From NCBI RefSeq assembly GCF_043641665.1, contig NC_092198.1:14811001-14875000 (forward strand): a stretch of DNA of 64,000 nt, written 5' to 3'. The position numbers and the translations under genes were made by a program. Source of the stretch: Enoplosus armatus. Lineage: Eukaryota > Chordata > Actinopteri > Centrarchiformes > Enoplosidae. Of this stretch, positions 9,396 through 23,291 are shown piece by piece. Each line of letters starts with the position of its first letter. The stretch's first letter is position 1. Under the pieces are notes generated by a model, which worked only from the letters and a program-made list of their open reading frames with translations, made no database searches and had not been told where the DNA came from.

Positions 9396-12300
9396 CTTGA
9401 TGATTGGTGCTTCGTTCTTCTCTTTCTATGTGCTGGGATCGATATCCCCTAAGATGCCTTTTAAAGCTATTGTTAGAGAGTTATTTATGTCAGAGAAGGG
9501 CAACAGAGAAAATAAAAACATGTTTGTAGTCACAGTGGTGACCAGCACAGAGGCTACATTTCAAACTTTTCTAGTTCAGTTCAGGTCTTTATGCTCCCAC
9601 CAGAGGGCAATAAAGAAGTTATTGGGTGTCTAACACAGGTCAGGGAATTTCTAAAAAGGAAAAAAAAGGTTTTGAGGTATGTTCAAGTTGAGCAAAGTAA
9701 GCATTTCTTTTTTACCAAATTTGGCGAGGCGTGTAAGATATTAAGAATTCAAGGAACCAGTCTACTTCAAAGAGCTCTCCTTGGCTGCAATTCTCAGCTT
9801 TCATCTCATATTGCACTACATGATGGCTATCAACATTTGTTTTTCTTTTTCAAAAGCACATCCAAGTTGGCTTCAGTCCAATCCAAAGATTTCAATCTTA
9901 GTTGAAAAACAGTGCTTTCTGAGAAACCACAGCCTTGCTGTTAAAAGTCAACTCTAGTTAATGAGATGTGTTTGGAGGACATTAGATACTATCTAAGGCA
10001 TATACTGAATGTCCAGTACTGTAAACTAGATGGCTTAAACCCCATGAGCCTGTCTGAGTTGACTTTCACTGTATGATCTGCTCTGCTTCTTCACAGTTTT
10101 ACCAAAAGAGGGCAGTGTTTCCCAATGTTTCCTGCTGTAGATGCTCTTGGGTCTTGAGTTGTGTGCACATGATTGTCTTAGATAAAAACGATTATTATCA
10201 AGTGCATTTAAATGGTGAATGTGTTGGTGTTATATATTCACATATATATACAGTTAATTCACCTCTTCATTCTTATAACCCACAGTAGATTTTAAAGGAC
10301 TTTAGCAGTACACTGTGTGTGACTTAAAAATTAGTTTTATGTTCAGAAAAGGAGGTTTCCTCCAAAATAATATCAAGGACAAGTGTACTTGAACTGTACA
10401 AATGGCTTCCAGCTGGTTAATCTTCTGTCATCCAAGTGCCTCCGCTCTTCCTGTCAGTGATTAGGACTGACCAGTTTGCCAGTAGGAATATCACATTCCA
10501 GAGATCTCTCCCTTTTCCTGGAGGTGGTGTCGGGATGTAGAGGTGAACTGGTTTTCAGTGGACACAGAGTTCAAGCACATGGTGACCAGACTCCAATGGT
10601 GAGACTGGAATCAGCACCCCTTTTGTTTGTATTAAATAATTTCTGTTAGGATTGGCTAACTGAAGGAAGTTACTGAATGAATCAATCAAATCAAATCATC
10701 AAAGTTTGATTCCATTGTGAAATGGATAAATCTGACCTACAGGCCTTCTGGGACTTAAACATATCAAAATACTACTGATGTGGCAGAAACCTGCTGCAGC
10801 AGGAAGCCTGTGGGAACAGACAAACTAATGACCACTGACTTCAGACTGCTTTTGGAATGAACGACAAAGAACTGCTTCAGATTTATCAGAGCCATAAATA
10901 CGAGCTCACAAACGTAAGTAGTTTCATTTAGGACACATTGCCAATGTTTAAAAACAGAAGTCTCCCCATTTATAAGATGATGGGTTGTCTAAATGTGGTC
11001 TGCCCAGAGGAAAGTTCAAAATAAGATCTCTTATTTGTCCAGCCCATTTCTCCTAGACTTTACTGAGCTCAATTGAACACCAATATGAGATTTTGATCAT
11101 TTTCTTAAGGAGAAACAGGTCAGAATTCAGTAATCTCCAAATAAGATGATTTATTTTTGAAGAGACAAAGAAAAGACTATTGTGAACAGCAAACTTTTCC
11201 TCTGGGTACTTCTGCTTTGTAAAAGTTTGGGTGTGCCAAAAATGATTTCCCTCTTCCACAACTCGTAAAAAAAGATTGAACTTACGCAAGATAGAGTTTC
11301 TTTAACCTCTGGAAGAGAACAAAGGAAAATATTGGGGAAATGTCATTGAGTTTAACTCCTCTGAAATGTGTCTTTCTTCTTTCTTCCCTCTCCCTGTTTC
11401 CCCCTGTAGTGCCATTTCCTAAAAACTGTCAATAAAACCTCTTTTTTCCGCTAAAATCTGAAAGTGAAACATACACACTCTCAACTTTGTGGCTTACCCA
11501 TTTTCAGTCTCCGTCAGGCACTTAAGGAATGCCCATCCAGTAGTACCCTTGGGACATATGCAGACAACCAAGCTGATGTTTTAACAAATGTTGAAAGAAC
11601 TTACAGTTGCAACAAAGAAGACAGTTTTGTTTAGCTTTCTTCAAACACACACACACAGATACACACACTTTGGGAAATACGAGCTCCGCCGTTGGTGCGG
11701 TTTCTCAGTGGGCGCACACAAGCATGCAATGAGACTCGCATGTGGCTTTGTTTCATATCCTTATTTTCATTGTCAGGGCAGAAGTGGTGGAAGTGCATGC
11801 CCATCCACATACTGTATTATTTACTGATTAAAATTATATCCTGCATTACCACATACGGAGGTTTTTATTTCTCTTGCATAACACTTAATGTTGTCCAACA
11901 TTTCAAAGGTAAGTGTTCGGTGGCCAAGTGAGAGAAAACCATACAAACCTTCAAAAATAAAACCGTGTCACTGTGCTGACAGATGTATAGATGGTTGGGT
12001 GGATGTAGTAACTCTACAGCAGATTACCAGCCAGGGTAACTTGTGATTTTATTATAAAATGTGTACCTGAACACTACATGATGCGATTGAGAGTGCTCGA
12101 AAACGAAGCGAGCAGAGAAGTCTAAACAGTAAGCTAAAAGTAATGGCTAAATGTTGAAAAGGTGGACATGTTTGAACTAGTTAGCTAAAGGTAATGCATA
12201 TAGCCTACAGTTTAAATAATTAGCTAAAAGTCATGGATAAATGGTTGAAATAGTTAGCTTAGCGATGGATCAGTGATTGAACCGTCTAGCTTGTGTAACC

Positions 12301-14810
12301 TAAATATTGACAGTTCAACTGATTGAAAAGTTACTGTAACAAATCCACTTTTGTGTAATCAATAGTTTAAAATGACATCTAATTTAAAATCAAATTCAAA
12401 TGAACTCATGCGGGACATGATGGGTGAGGGCAATGAGGGTACTTGAGTTCATCTGACAGGATCTGTGGGCTGTGAACCACAGGCCCTACAACACTGACAC
12501 TTGCAGTGAAAGATCAAAACGTGTCATTTACCTCCAAGCAAATCTGATATCCAAGCTATGCATGACTCATTCCTGAATGGAGGTCAACATCTTCAATCTC
12601 TTCTCTGTCTCCCTCAACCCTCACAGCTTCGTCATCACATTTCTAGGCTCCAGACTACCCTCCGCCCTGCAAAGCTGTCCCACATTGTTCCCTGATGTGG
12701 GTAGCTAGTGCTGTTTGCCCTACACAAGCTGTCATTGTCCCATTTGGACTGGAAAGCCATTAGAAAAAGTGAAGTGTCAACATTAAGGAGGTAAAACTTT
12801 CCAGCATTCGCCGTCCGTTGTTCCTGGCAGAGAGGGTGATGGAGCTAAATTCAGGGCACCCGTTTGGGTCTGAGCCCGAATCTCAGTGCTTTGGAGAAGG
12901 AGCTCTCCTCCAGGCGCTGAGAGCCAGGAACCAGACATTTCAGTGGGTCTGAGGCAGCAGGGTTTTGTGGGAAGCTTTGGTACCTCAGCCTGACAGGGTG
13001 ATTGATTCATCATGGCTGCTGAAAAGACCAGGCAGACAGAAACGCATCCTCAAAAGCATTGAATAAAGTATAGGTGTATACAGTATATTTCATCAGCTCC
13101 CCATGACTTGGTCTCTTCTGCCTCTGTTAGTGTTTCATCTGAGCATTAACATTTCTTCACCTGGGAATCTCTCTCTGAGAGAGTCTGTGCTTTAAAGAAA
13201 AGAGAGGAAAAGATTGTTTTAGCAAGAGGGCGTGACTGTCTGGTTAATTCTTCTCGGTTATGTAACAGTCACTTGCACCAGTGAGTCTAAAGGCTTGTGG
13301 ACATCGTTTAGGCAGCAGAGGGTGATAAATCACACAGGCCTGGGGTCATTTCGGTTTATGTGGGATTGATCCAAGCTTGACAAATCCACATGGATATTAC
13401 TGGCTTTTCTTTTTTTTTTTAAAAATGCAATGCTCTCCTCACTGCCAAATGTAGCTCATACAAGGACAAAAACTGAGACCTAAGATCCTTGTATCCATAA
13501 AATGAGCGATAATTGCTCATATTTATACTTATAAAGCCGAACCTCTGCATTGTTTCATGGATCATTTTACAGGCTTACAAATCAGTCATACTGGAGTTTA
13601 TAACACCAACACCTTGTTTAAAAGTTGTTTGGAAATTATTTCCTTTTCCTGTTTTTTCTCTTTCCACATTCATCATTTCTGAAGCTGCCGTATCCATTTC
13701 TGTATTTTTCATCTTGGCAATTAAGCCTGTTGGATTTTGATTCAATAATTCAAAAAGTTTTTCTGTCAAAATCTGGCCATCGTCTCTTATCCTTTGCTGA
13801 GAGTCAGCACTCTTCAGGTCCTCTTTGGCCGGGCACTCAGGATGTCAGAGGGGAAAAGACTAAAAAGACATGAAGAGTATCTGGAGGATGCCCAAAGACT
13901 GAGTATTATAATGCAATAAGGGCCCTTCATGTGCAGCAGACTTGACTTCCTGTCTGGGATGGAGCCGAGCCTGCTCCACAGTGTTTCCACTGGGTGAAAA
14001 AACTGAAAAAACAAGTCGTCCTATTTAAAATCATATCAGTCTCTCCAGGTGGCCTCTTACAACAAAGAACCTCCATAAACACACGAAAACATCTTTCCGC
14101 CTTCATTTCCAGGTATCCGCAAACATGGCTGAAGTGCCTGAAGGATTTACTGCTGATTTACTGAACTATGAACACAATTTAAACTTGAGGTCATTGTTAA
14201 ATGGGAGGTACGTGTCCCCATACAAATTGTGGGACATCATCTGAATTAGAGACATATCTGTTTGGACAGACCTGGTTAGCTATAGAATAGAGTATATTTA
14301 AAGACAGAATTGAGTTTATTGTTTCATGTACCTCACTGCAGTGAGTACATCTGCTTCAGCGTGACTATGTATAGAGCAATCCTGACGTGGTTTTGGCTGC
14401 AAAAGTTTTGACCTCAAAGAAATGTTATTAGTTTATAGAGTCTTTGGTACCACTTCAGTGAGTGAAGAGTGAAGCATGCAAGATCAAAGAACAAAAGACC
14501 TCATCTAATCAGTAACACTGTCTTTACAAGGTGGTTGTGTAACACATTTCACAATGACTTGACTGAGCGTAAGCCTAAATGTGTGGAGTGTGGATAAAGA
14601 GTGGTGTAATGTCACTTTTAACTTTAAACACTGTCTTAAATTCATGCCCTGAAGAACGTGCAATAAAATGGTTTATTTAAGCTGACAATGCTTTACCAAT
14701 TACTTGCTTTGGAGGGGTTTATTATTATCGTCACTCCCCAGTCTCTGCCATGCTGCTATGTTTGGTCTATCCTAGCGCGGGGTGACGTCAGAGTCTATAA
14801 GTCTAAGTCC
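9396..14810. other. Intergenic, no gene recognised
   Basis: Only short chance reading frames were seen. No domain, RNA gene or repeat could be named with confidence. It contains minor CA-rich patches near 11645-11670. Confidence 0.5.
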
Positions 14811-14814
14811 TGTA

Positions 14815-15145
14815 AATATTCTGTGTTGAGATAAAAGCCGGCCAGATACAGGATTTTTGATGCCAATATCGACATTTGAGAGTTTAGAAAATCGGATTAT
14901 ATATCAGCCATTATACACTGTTCTTTTATATAGACTAAATGCATACATAAAAATCTGTAATAAGGATCAAGATGTGTACTGAGCTGAACACAAAAGCTCT
15001 AAAGCTCTCTTTCTAGCTCTCTAAACTACCTCAAAAATGTCTTTGACCTTTCTGTACTGCAATTTCTTGTTATTTATCAGATGACACGTGTAAAAATGTA
15101 ATAGCCAACATGTCACCTCAGTTGATATATCAGCCTAGCTCTAAT
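14815..15145. repeat. Probable dispersed MITE-like repeat
   Basis: AAAGCCGGCCAGATACAGG, GATGCCAATATCGACATTTG and the terminal GATATATCAGCCTAGCTCTA resemble the widespread fish repeat with GGCCGATATATCGG-type ends. The match is degraded and comes from memory only. Confidence 0.4.
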
Positions 15146-18100
15146 TCATAAATATCATTAATAATTATTCAAAGACATTCAGAGAATATAAATGTAAAAA
15201 TGTATTACTGTAAATGTGAGCTTATTTGTGACATTCTTTGTAACATTTGTAAAATATGCACATGCTGTTTTGATCACATCCAAATCCAAGAAAATGTTTA
15301 CATCCTGCAGCTGTTAACGTCAAACAACACAACAAAGCAACTTGTTCTGGTCCGGCAGGCCTGTGACTTCAACCAGTGGAAAAAACAAAGAGCTATGAAC
15401 CCGACCAATGGTGTCCAGATCAAGGCTGCATGTTCATGAGTGCAAAGGAGGTTGAACAAGACATAAATTCTATTAGCAGTTCAATATATGCCAACGCATT
15501 TACCAGTGTCTGCAATGTTTCCCTCTGAACCTTTACCAATACACAGTGGAAAGCTGGCTGTGTTAGCAGCAGCGCCATCAGACTTTTTTATTTCCTGGTG
15601 AGGTGGAACGAAGGAGAATCTTCTTATAACACATTGGCTGGAAAACAGGGCCAGATGTGAATGCACGAGAAACAAGAATATAAAGTGAGTTGAGTTGTCC
15701 TTATGATGCATGCGTGATTGTTCATTACATTAGTCAATATTTCCTCTTTCAAGTGCTAAATACGGTATTATTTCCAGCTGGATACTGGTGAGCTTTCCTA
15801 AAAAACATCCACACCTTCATACCTGAAATAAGATACAACAGCCTTGCGTTGTTTTAACACAGGGCTTTCTGAACGTCCACTAAGTGTGCTTCAAATGAAT
15901 GGTTGCGTGTGAAACGCCCTCCTCCAACACCTTTCCTGCATTGGAATTGACCATTTTTAACTTTCTGAAACACACAATCCAACAATGGCCAGGTGTGCAG
16001 AGAAAATTGGCAGGCTTCGAACTGTGAACCTCTTTTTCATTCCTCACACAACTTCCATTACTTTTTGTATGAACAACCACTTGCATTCACCGCAAATGTC
16101 TTCAAGAAGAAACAACAGTGTGCGCCTTTATCCCCATTTGTACAATTCATCGCGTCTTGTCCCTGTTCATGACGGCAAGCTTTTCATCTCGCCGCTTGTG
16201 GCCACTCTGAGCGGGGACAAACACGTCATACAAACATTTGTTTTAAGGATAACATTTAAAGGTGTGAATCGTTGTCAAGTTGCCTGGAAAGTGATGTTAA
16301 ATTGTAAATAAAAAAAGTCTTCATCTTCATGAAGAACATCTTCAAGATCAAAGTTTGACACCAAGTTCTGGATGACTGAGAATCTCCATAGAAAACTAAT
16401 CATTCTCTTGTCATTATTTGATGTATGGTGGGAGCTATTTTAATCTGAAAACTGCTCTCAGCTGACTTCATATGTCATGTGTAATGAGATCATGCTTGAC
16501 AGAAGGGACTGTGTCTGTATTTTTGCGAGAATCCATTCATCATGCTGGTCTGTTATATTTCATTGTCTGTCTAAACACATCTCCACATGGAAAAGTAGGA
16601 GCAGAAACCAGCATGGAAAAAATGACACAACAGAAGGTATTTTGAAAAGAAAAGACTTGAGGTCAAAAGCTACCTCAAATGTCGCAATGGTAGATTTTTC
16701 ACCTCCTGTCCAGAGAGTTTGAAAAAAGAATAGAAAAGATAACTTTCCCATAAACGCATCTACAGGAGTTTTCAGTATAAGGGGAGACTTTTGGGGGCTT
16801 AACTCATTTCCTCCTCTCGTCTTGTTTCACCTGCCATAGGCCCTCACGCATCTGAACCCTGTTTGAAATGGTGAATACATAACAGAGAAAAGTGTCCAAT
16901 ATTAGATGAGAAGTCTAGACTGCAGCTCCGTAACAAGAACCAGCCTTTGGTTGTCGATCAATTTAAAACCCTCCAATGTGGCATGAAGTGTTGGCTCGTG
17001 GGTGAAGAAGGAGAAAGGCCAGAGAGGATGTGGTGGGAGATGAGGTCTGGATAAAATAAAATGGCACGATGGGGCAAGCCATCGGAGGGCCAAAGGTCAA
17101 AGTTAGTCAGTTGTATAAAAGATCAAAATGTAGATACGGTGAGGGTAGAGCCACAGGTTTAATGTTTGTGTGCATGTATTTGTGTGTCAATGTGTGTGTG
17201 ATGGAGATTCTCCGTGCCAGGGGATTTTCCATAGTCACTGCTGTATTCAGAAACAGATGCAATATTGGCAGTCAGACCAGTAGTCGGGTAGAAAGTCTTA
17301 GAAAAATAAGCCCTCAAAGAATTCTTCCCGCTGTCCCAGCTAATTTCACACTCACCCACTTTCTCACTGCCGTTCCTTCTTTGACTAAACTGATTTCTCC
17401 TGTTCATTTTACTCCCACCGCACAATTTTACTCCAAGTCTGAGCCTGTTTCTCCTCTCTTTATTTCACTTTTTTTCTTTAATGATTCTGGATTAAGCTTC
17501 TTCCACACACACCAGCTCGTTTTTTCCCCGCACAGCATTCATTTCCTGGGAGCTGAAATCCTCCAATTTGATGACAATCTTTAATTGTGGCAAAGCAAGT
17601 AATTAATTCTCTCGCCTGTGTGCTGTCTGGTTCTCTCACTATACGTCTCCCCTCCTCCCTTCTGCTGCTCTCTGTCCATGTGAGGTGATTCAGCATCAGT
17701 GTAAGTCTTTAAGGCAGCACGTGAGTGACCTCATCCTCACACATCTGCAGCAGTGTTTTACCAACCAGGGCACCATGAAGGGCCTCAGCACTCTGCAGGG
17801 GTTATGATCAACACATGCACACATACACACACACATGCAAACACGTATTCTTGATGACCGAATTAACATGTTGTACACATATTCATCCATTCAGACACAA
17901 GAACACTGCACATTTGAATGCAGACTCATGCACAAGTAATTACTTTTAGATTTACATTGGATTTCCAAGGAAGTTCCTTATAAACAGAACTGCTTGTTGT
18001 CAACATTATATCAGCTTTTTTAATGTCTAATTAGCAGCACAAGACTTTGCTATGGAGGGCCTAATTTCAGCACTATAGATAAACAGGTCTAAGAGCCAAG

Positions 18101-18431
18101 CTAGCCTCTCTGTGTGAGGCTGTAATACTCTCACAACCTGCAAGTGGCACTACAGGAAAAATCTGATCAACAAAGTCCTTTGGATTCATCCTCTGGGGAT
18201 CATGAATTTTTCTACCAACATGTGTGTCAATCCATCTTGTACAAGTAGAGATATTTCACTGGTTAAGGGAAAGATTTGACCAAAAACGTAAAACCAAAAC
18301 AATGAGACTGACAGTACAGCATGAGCCTTGTCACTGTAAAGTTGCACCCACAACCTCCATAAACATCCTATGTTGTGCTTCTTTTGTCCCTCCCATGTGC
18401 TTCTGTTTGTTGGCTGTCGTCTAGCCCCAGA
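15146..18431. other. Intergenic, no gene recognised
   Basis: Includes an open stretch at 17069-17584 (171 codons, plus) with no recognisable domain or splice support; treated as chance. CA/TG-rich patches occur near 17160-17200 and 17815-17845. Confidence 0.45.
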
Positions 18432-18483
18432 CAGCCAGCCAGCCAGCCAGCCAGCCAGTCGGCCAGCCAGCCAGCCAGCCAGC
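18432..18483. repeat. (CCAG)n tetranucleotide microsatellite
   Basis: About 13 tandem copies of the unit AGCC, with one TCGG interruption at about 18459-18462. Likely length-polymorphic. Confidence 0.9.
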
Positions 18484-20645
18484 TCCTGTTGTGATGTGAC
18501 TTTTCCATCCAGAGCTGTGGGACTCAGCCACTCAGCCTGAGAAGCTCTTTCACAACATCTCCTGGCTCCCCCATCACGGATGTTTTTTTTTAATGCAGAG
18601 TGATTAATAATACATTAAGTAAAATATTTTCTTGGAAGGCTCTTTGGGAAACTGCATTCAAAATTTTCCATGTATGACTTCCCTTTGGTATGAAATGGCT
18701 TTTCAAGATGTGATGTTTTTCTTTGTCTTTTTTTTTTTTTAAATCCAGATTTAGTGGTGTGATATATTTGCCAAGAAGGGAGGAGAGCAATGCATATCTT
18801 CAATCCCCGGTTTCCGATTTATAAGACATTGGACGACTATGATGGATCAAGCATCACTTTCATTTATTGAGTCAAGTGTGATCATGTTTGTATGTGCTAA
18901 TGTTTCTGTATTGTTTGTGCTTCATGTGTTTGCAGGCGTATGGTCAGCATATGACTGCACACACGGAAGTACTTGTGTTTCTGTTTATTCCACATCTGTT
19001 AGGGTCCCTCTGCGCATAAATAAATCTTGTCCCTGAAGTGCTTTCCAATGGCAGTTAAATGATAAGTAATAGTGTCTATCCTGTGCACAAGGACCAGACG
19101 TCCAAAGCTGCCTGTAAATCCAGATTGTTTCTCTGTGTTGTTGCGCTCTCTGTCTGTATGTCTGTTTCCTCAGCCACTGGCAGATGGGTGTAACATTTAC
19201 AACCCCAGGAGGGTGGGAGTGAGTGTAAAAGACTAATGAAAATGGAGGCGAGTCTCAGAGAAAAAGGAGACCAAAATGTAAAATTCACCAAGGCCAAGGC
19301 AAGAGACTTGGGCCAACTAGAATTTGCAAAACAATTCTTCACATTTGTTTTAATTTGCGTGGAGCACCAGATGAGTTTTGACATGTAGGACAATACAATG
19401 TGCCATGAGTAAGTCAGTTTCGCGTGCCTTTTGGTAATTGACTTACCCGACACCATCTGAGCTGTCCTGGTCTACCTGTGTGGTGCTCTAGCAGGATTAA
19501 ACAAACACTGACAATTATTTGCAACAACTGCCCCCCCCCCCAATGTCTGGCCAAGGCTGATTGACTTTGAGGGATCACAGCAGCTGAGAAACTCTATTGA
19601 ATAGCCCAGAGACATATGGGGATAAATTCCAACAGAGTAACGCACATATTCCACCTTCATCTAACACATGGCAAAGAGGAATAAGTCAACTTGTCAGATT
19701 TTCTCAGGTCTATAAATGAGCTGAGAGAGAGACATAATAAACCAAAACAGTTTCCATACCATGCACACAGGCATAGACATGTCTGCTTTATGTTATCTAA
19801 CTGCTAGCCGTGCCTTATTTTATTGTGTGTTTACAATTTAACCTATTCTGTTGACTTCACGTCTCACTGTATGCACGATACTTGATGTAACATCCCATCA
19901 AATTACCTAATGTGATAAAAGTTTTAGCACCAATTTTAATAGTGAATTACAGTCCTTGGCTTAGACATGAGTCATTACAGCTGCGTCAAAAAAAAAAGGC
20001 ACCCTCCTCATTCAATTCAATGACACCACTGTGCTGGTGGGGTGGGGTGTACCAGAGAGGTAAAAGAGCAGGCTGTTTGACCAGAAAAGTTTTACTGTCC
20101 CCTTAATTCTAATGTCTCCAGATGGAAGAGAAAATGATAACTGCCTTGATAACTTTCCAGAACAGCAAAACACTGCTTCAAAGAAGCACAGACCCAGCTG
20201 TGCAGTGTCCTGGCGTCTGATCAGTGAGCTGATTTTCCTGGTTTGTATTTTATCATCTCATTGGCACCTGTAGCAACACACCAGCAGAGCCGCTTGTGTT
20301 CTTTTTTGATGTATTGTTGTTTTTGATCAGCCTAACACCTGAAGTGTTGGCTTCCACAGAGACAGTGGAGTTTTCTGAACAAAGGTTCAAACAGTATAGA
20401 AAGGGAGAGCTCCTTGTGATCGTGTCTCATCTCCTTCGTCTGAAAAGGAACAAGGAAAGCAAATAATAACTGGCTGTTTGAACCATTGACTTCTGATTTA
20501 TTTTACATAATGGGGAATTAACAATAAGATAGATGAGCATTTTGTTCAGCCCAGTGGTGACCAATATGTTCCCGAGACCAGCTGTAGTAAAGTAAATATC
20601 TCCTGAGTGCTTTTGATGCTTAGGGCCAGTAACATAATATTTTAG
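18484..20645. other. Intergenic, no gene recognised
   Basis: Nothing with recognisable coding or RNA structure; only homopolymer tracts, for example poly-T near 18729-18740 and poly-C near 19533-19542. Confidence 0.45.
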
Positions 20646-20964
20646 TAAAGGAATAGTTTGACATTTTGGGAAAAATACTTATTTGCTTTCTTGCTGAGAG
20701 TTACAGAAGATCGATACCACTATCATGTCTGTGTGTTAAGTATGGAGCTGGAGCAAGGAGGCTATTAGCTTAGCTTAACTTAGCTTAACTTAGCAGAGAG
20801 AAGCTGACAGAGCCAGGCTAACTGTTTTCCTCTGCTTCCAGACTGTTAAGCTAAGCTAAGCTAAGCTAAGCTAACTGTCTTCTGGCTCTAGCTTCATACT
20901 TAGCAAAACTTTTGGCAAGAAAGGGAATAAGCATATTTCCCAAAATGCTGAACCATTGCTTTAA
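20646..20964. repeat. Palindromic MITE (TAAAGGAATAGTTTGAC family)
   Basis: The left end TAAAGGAATAGTTTGACATT and the right end, whose reverse complement begins TTAAAGCAATGGTTCAGCAT, form long imperfect terminal inverted repeats. The interior has repeated TTAGCTTAGCTTAACTTAGC and its complement TTAAGCTAAGCTAAGCTAAG. Another copy lies at 60446-60765 and a fragment at 36820-36910, showing it is dispersed. Confidence 0.75.
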
Positions 20965-21621
20965 TGCTGAACATCTCCCCAGAGTGAAAGAGTAAATGAG
21001 AACCATTGCTGAGAAGTTGAGAAACACACTGAGAGGAGCAAATTAAGTTCAGCAACAATAGATTTCACTGGCATATTTGCACTTGCTTGTATGGCACTTT
21101 TTGCACACAATCATAATGGGATGTTGAAGTGTTTTGGAGTGATAAAGTCATATTAGGGCAGAGTAAATATTAAACTACCCTTGCTAATTATGATGAAATC
21201 ATGTTTTTGAACTCAACAATAGGGGCCACCATGTTGGAAAGTTAACATGGAGAAAAATAACTTCCAAAACAATAAACTTGTCAAAGGTAGACACCCCTGC
21301 CAACGTTATGTTTTGATTATCAAGAAAAGCCGCTCCTGGCCTTGGCTTCCACTGGCATGGACTTTTCCGATGACGTATTTGTATCTGCGGCAGCGGTGGA
21401 GGATAATAATGAAGTAATAGAACATTTGAGCAACTTGGCATTTAACAAGAGCAGTGGAGGTGATTTAATGAGCCTTAATCCAAAGATTTGTAAGTATGCC
21501 CAAGGTCTGGAACACAGTGTCAGATGAGTTCATTATCAGATAGGTGGGTATATTTTCATGTTGGCTCAGCAGTCACGCACAAAAAGCAAAAAAAAACACT
21601 AAATACTTCTTTACCCTTCAG

Positions 21622-21991
21622 GGTAACACTTTACTGTAAGTCCCCCGGTTTAGTATTTATAAGCACTATACAAATATTTAATAAATGGTTTATAACAGAC
21701 TATAATGTGGTTGTAAGCAGATATAAGGACATTTTAAGTGTTTATTAATGTACAACTTCTCCTATGAAGACATATTTCATATTATTACAACTGTGTTTTT
21801 TATATTATTCATTTTTTGTTATACAAAAGCGTCAACTTATGGGTGCCCACAGGATGAGTTATAGTTGTTGACAAATACATTAATAGATATTACAATATTA
21901 AAACGACACAAGTGCAGTATAAACCATTTATTCAATATTTGTATACTGCTTATAAATACTAAATATGGGGACTTAAAGTAAAGTGTTGACC
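21622..21991. repeat. MITE with GGTAACACTTTACT ends
   Basis: Left end GGTAACACTTTACTGTAAGT, CCCCCGGTTTAGTATTTATA, and the right end in inverted form (...TATTTATAAGCAGTAT / GGTCAACACTTTACTTTAAG on the complement) give terminal inverted repeats of more than 60 bp around a 370-bp non-coding element. Confidence 0.75.
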
Positions 21992-23228
21992 TTTTGAGCC
22001 CTCATTTACTTGACCTAACATCTAGGTCATCTATTTGTAGCAGTGTAGTGTCCTGATTAGTTTTATTATTTATTCCAAGGTAAAGTTGCAAGCACACATT
22101 TTTCAAAAAACCTCAGTAAGACAATCACAGTTTTATCAAGTTGTAAACAAGCTAGTTTATAATGGGATATACCTTTCACGAAACTGAAATGTTCCTGCTA
22201 TTCTGTCTTTATTTATTGTTAGTGTCACTAAGGTATGAATATGGAGTTCAGATGTGGCATATTTTGTCTAGAGTGTCAAGCAATCAAACTTCATGTTGCC
22301 TCTCACAAAGAGTTTGTGTATTAGTAACTTAATTTTCCTTACTTTTCCCATTCCACCCTTCTTTTAATTACCCTCCTCCTCAGTCCTCAGTCCTCAGCCG
22401 CTCAAAGAAAAGGAACATATCCTGTGGATAAAATGCATAACTCTTCTGTAGCTGTGACAGAACTGGATTTTCAAAGACTTCAAGACAGAAGAACCTTCAT
22501 AGAAACTACAGCATCTAAAGTGCCTCCCTGTCCTGGCAGTCGGGAGGTTCGGAGCCTCATTAATCGATCATAGTGTCTAAAATTGACTTCATTATGGCTT
22601 TAACAGGGACCGTAAAGATACCACAACTCAGTCAAGCTCTTTCACTGCCTCTTTATCAGATCTATATAAGCCGACCGTGTAAGATAGGATGACATAGTGG
22701 TTTAGTTAGCCAACAAACCAAAGCCATGGGAACAATTACCCATAATCCTAAACCCCATCTTTGCAGTTTATGGGCCAATAAAAGAGAATATTATCTGGAA
22801 GCTGCAGGATGAGGAAGGACTTGCTCATATAATCGAGTAAGTGTCATGAAGGTATGCTATGTATTGACACAAGTGCAGTTGTTTATGAGCGGCATGCATG
22901 TGTCTGTATGTGACGTTGACTTGTGGGAGATGTTAAATGCACCTCAGACCTCACACACAGTCACAGAGGAAGGTCAGTAGCTATCAACGTCAGTGCCTAA
23001 GCGTAAGGAAATACCCTGCTCTCCCCGAGTTAACAATGTTTAAAATCTTCTCTGTTTTTCCAGGTTTGTTTCCATCACATGGAGTAATTTTAGACATCCG
23101 TGTAGTTTAACTGTTGACAGAATTGGGATACGCTGCAGCACATTCTCTCAGCCTGACCTGATTACCTGGAAATTCATTTGCCTTAAAAAATATATCCTTA
23201 TTTTACTGGCTTTTGGATGGTGGCATGC

Positions 23229-23230
<2 letters not shown>

Positions 23231-23290
<60 letters not shown>
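23231..23290. repeat. (TG)30 microsatellite
   Basis: Sixty uninterrupted bases of TG. Likely polymorphic and capable of Z-DNA formation. Confidence 0.97.

Positions 23291-23291
<1 letters not shown>

Noticed and set aside
17069..17584. 171-codon plus-strand open frame in the sod2-fndc1 gap
   Set aside because: No recognisable domain, composition typical of AT/TG-rich chance frames, and no splice or promoter support.
18432..18483. Regularly repeated CCAG units resembling a short array
   Set aside because: A simple tetranucleotide microsatellite in a eukaryotic intergenic region, without spacers.
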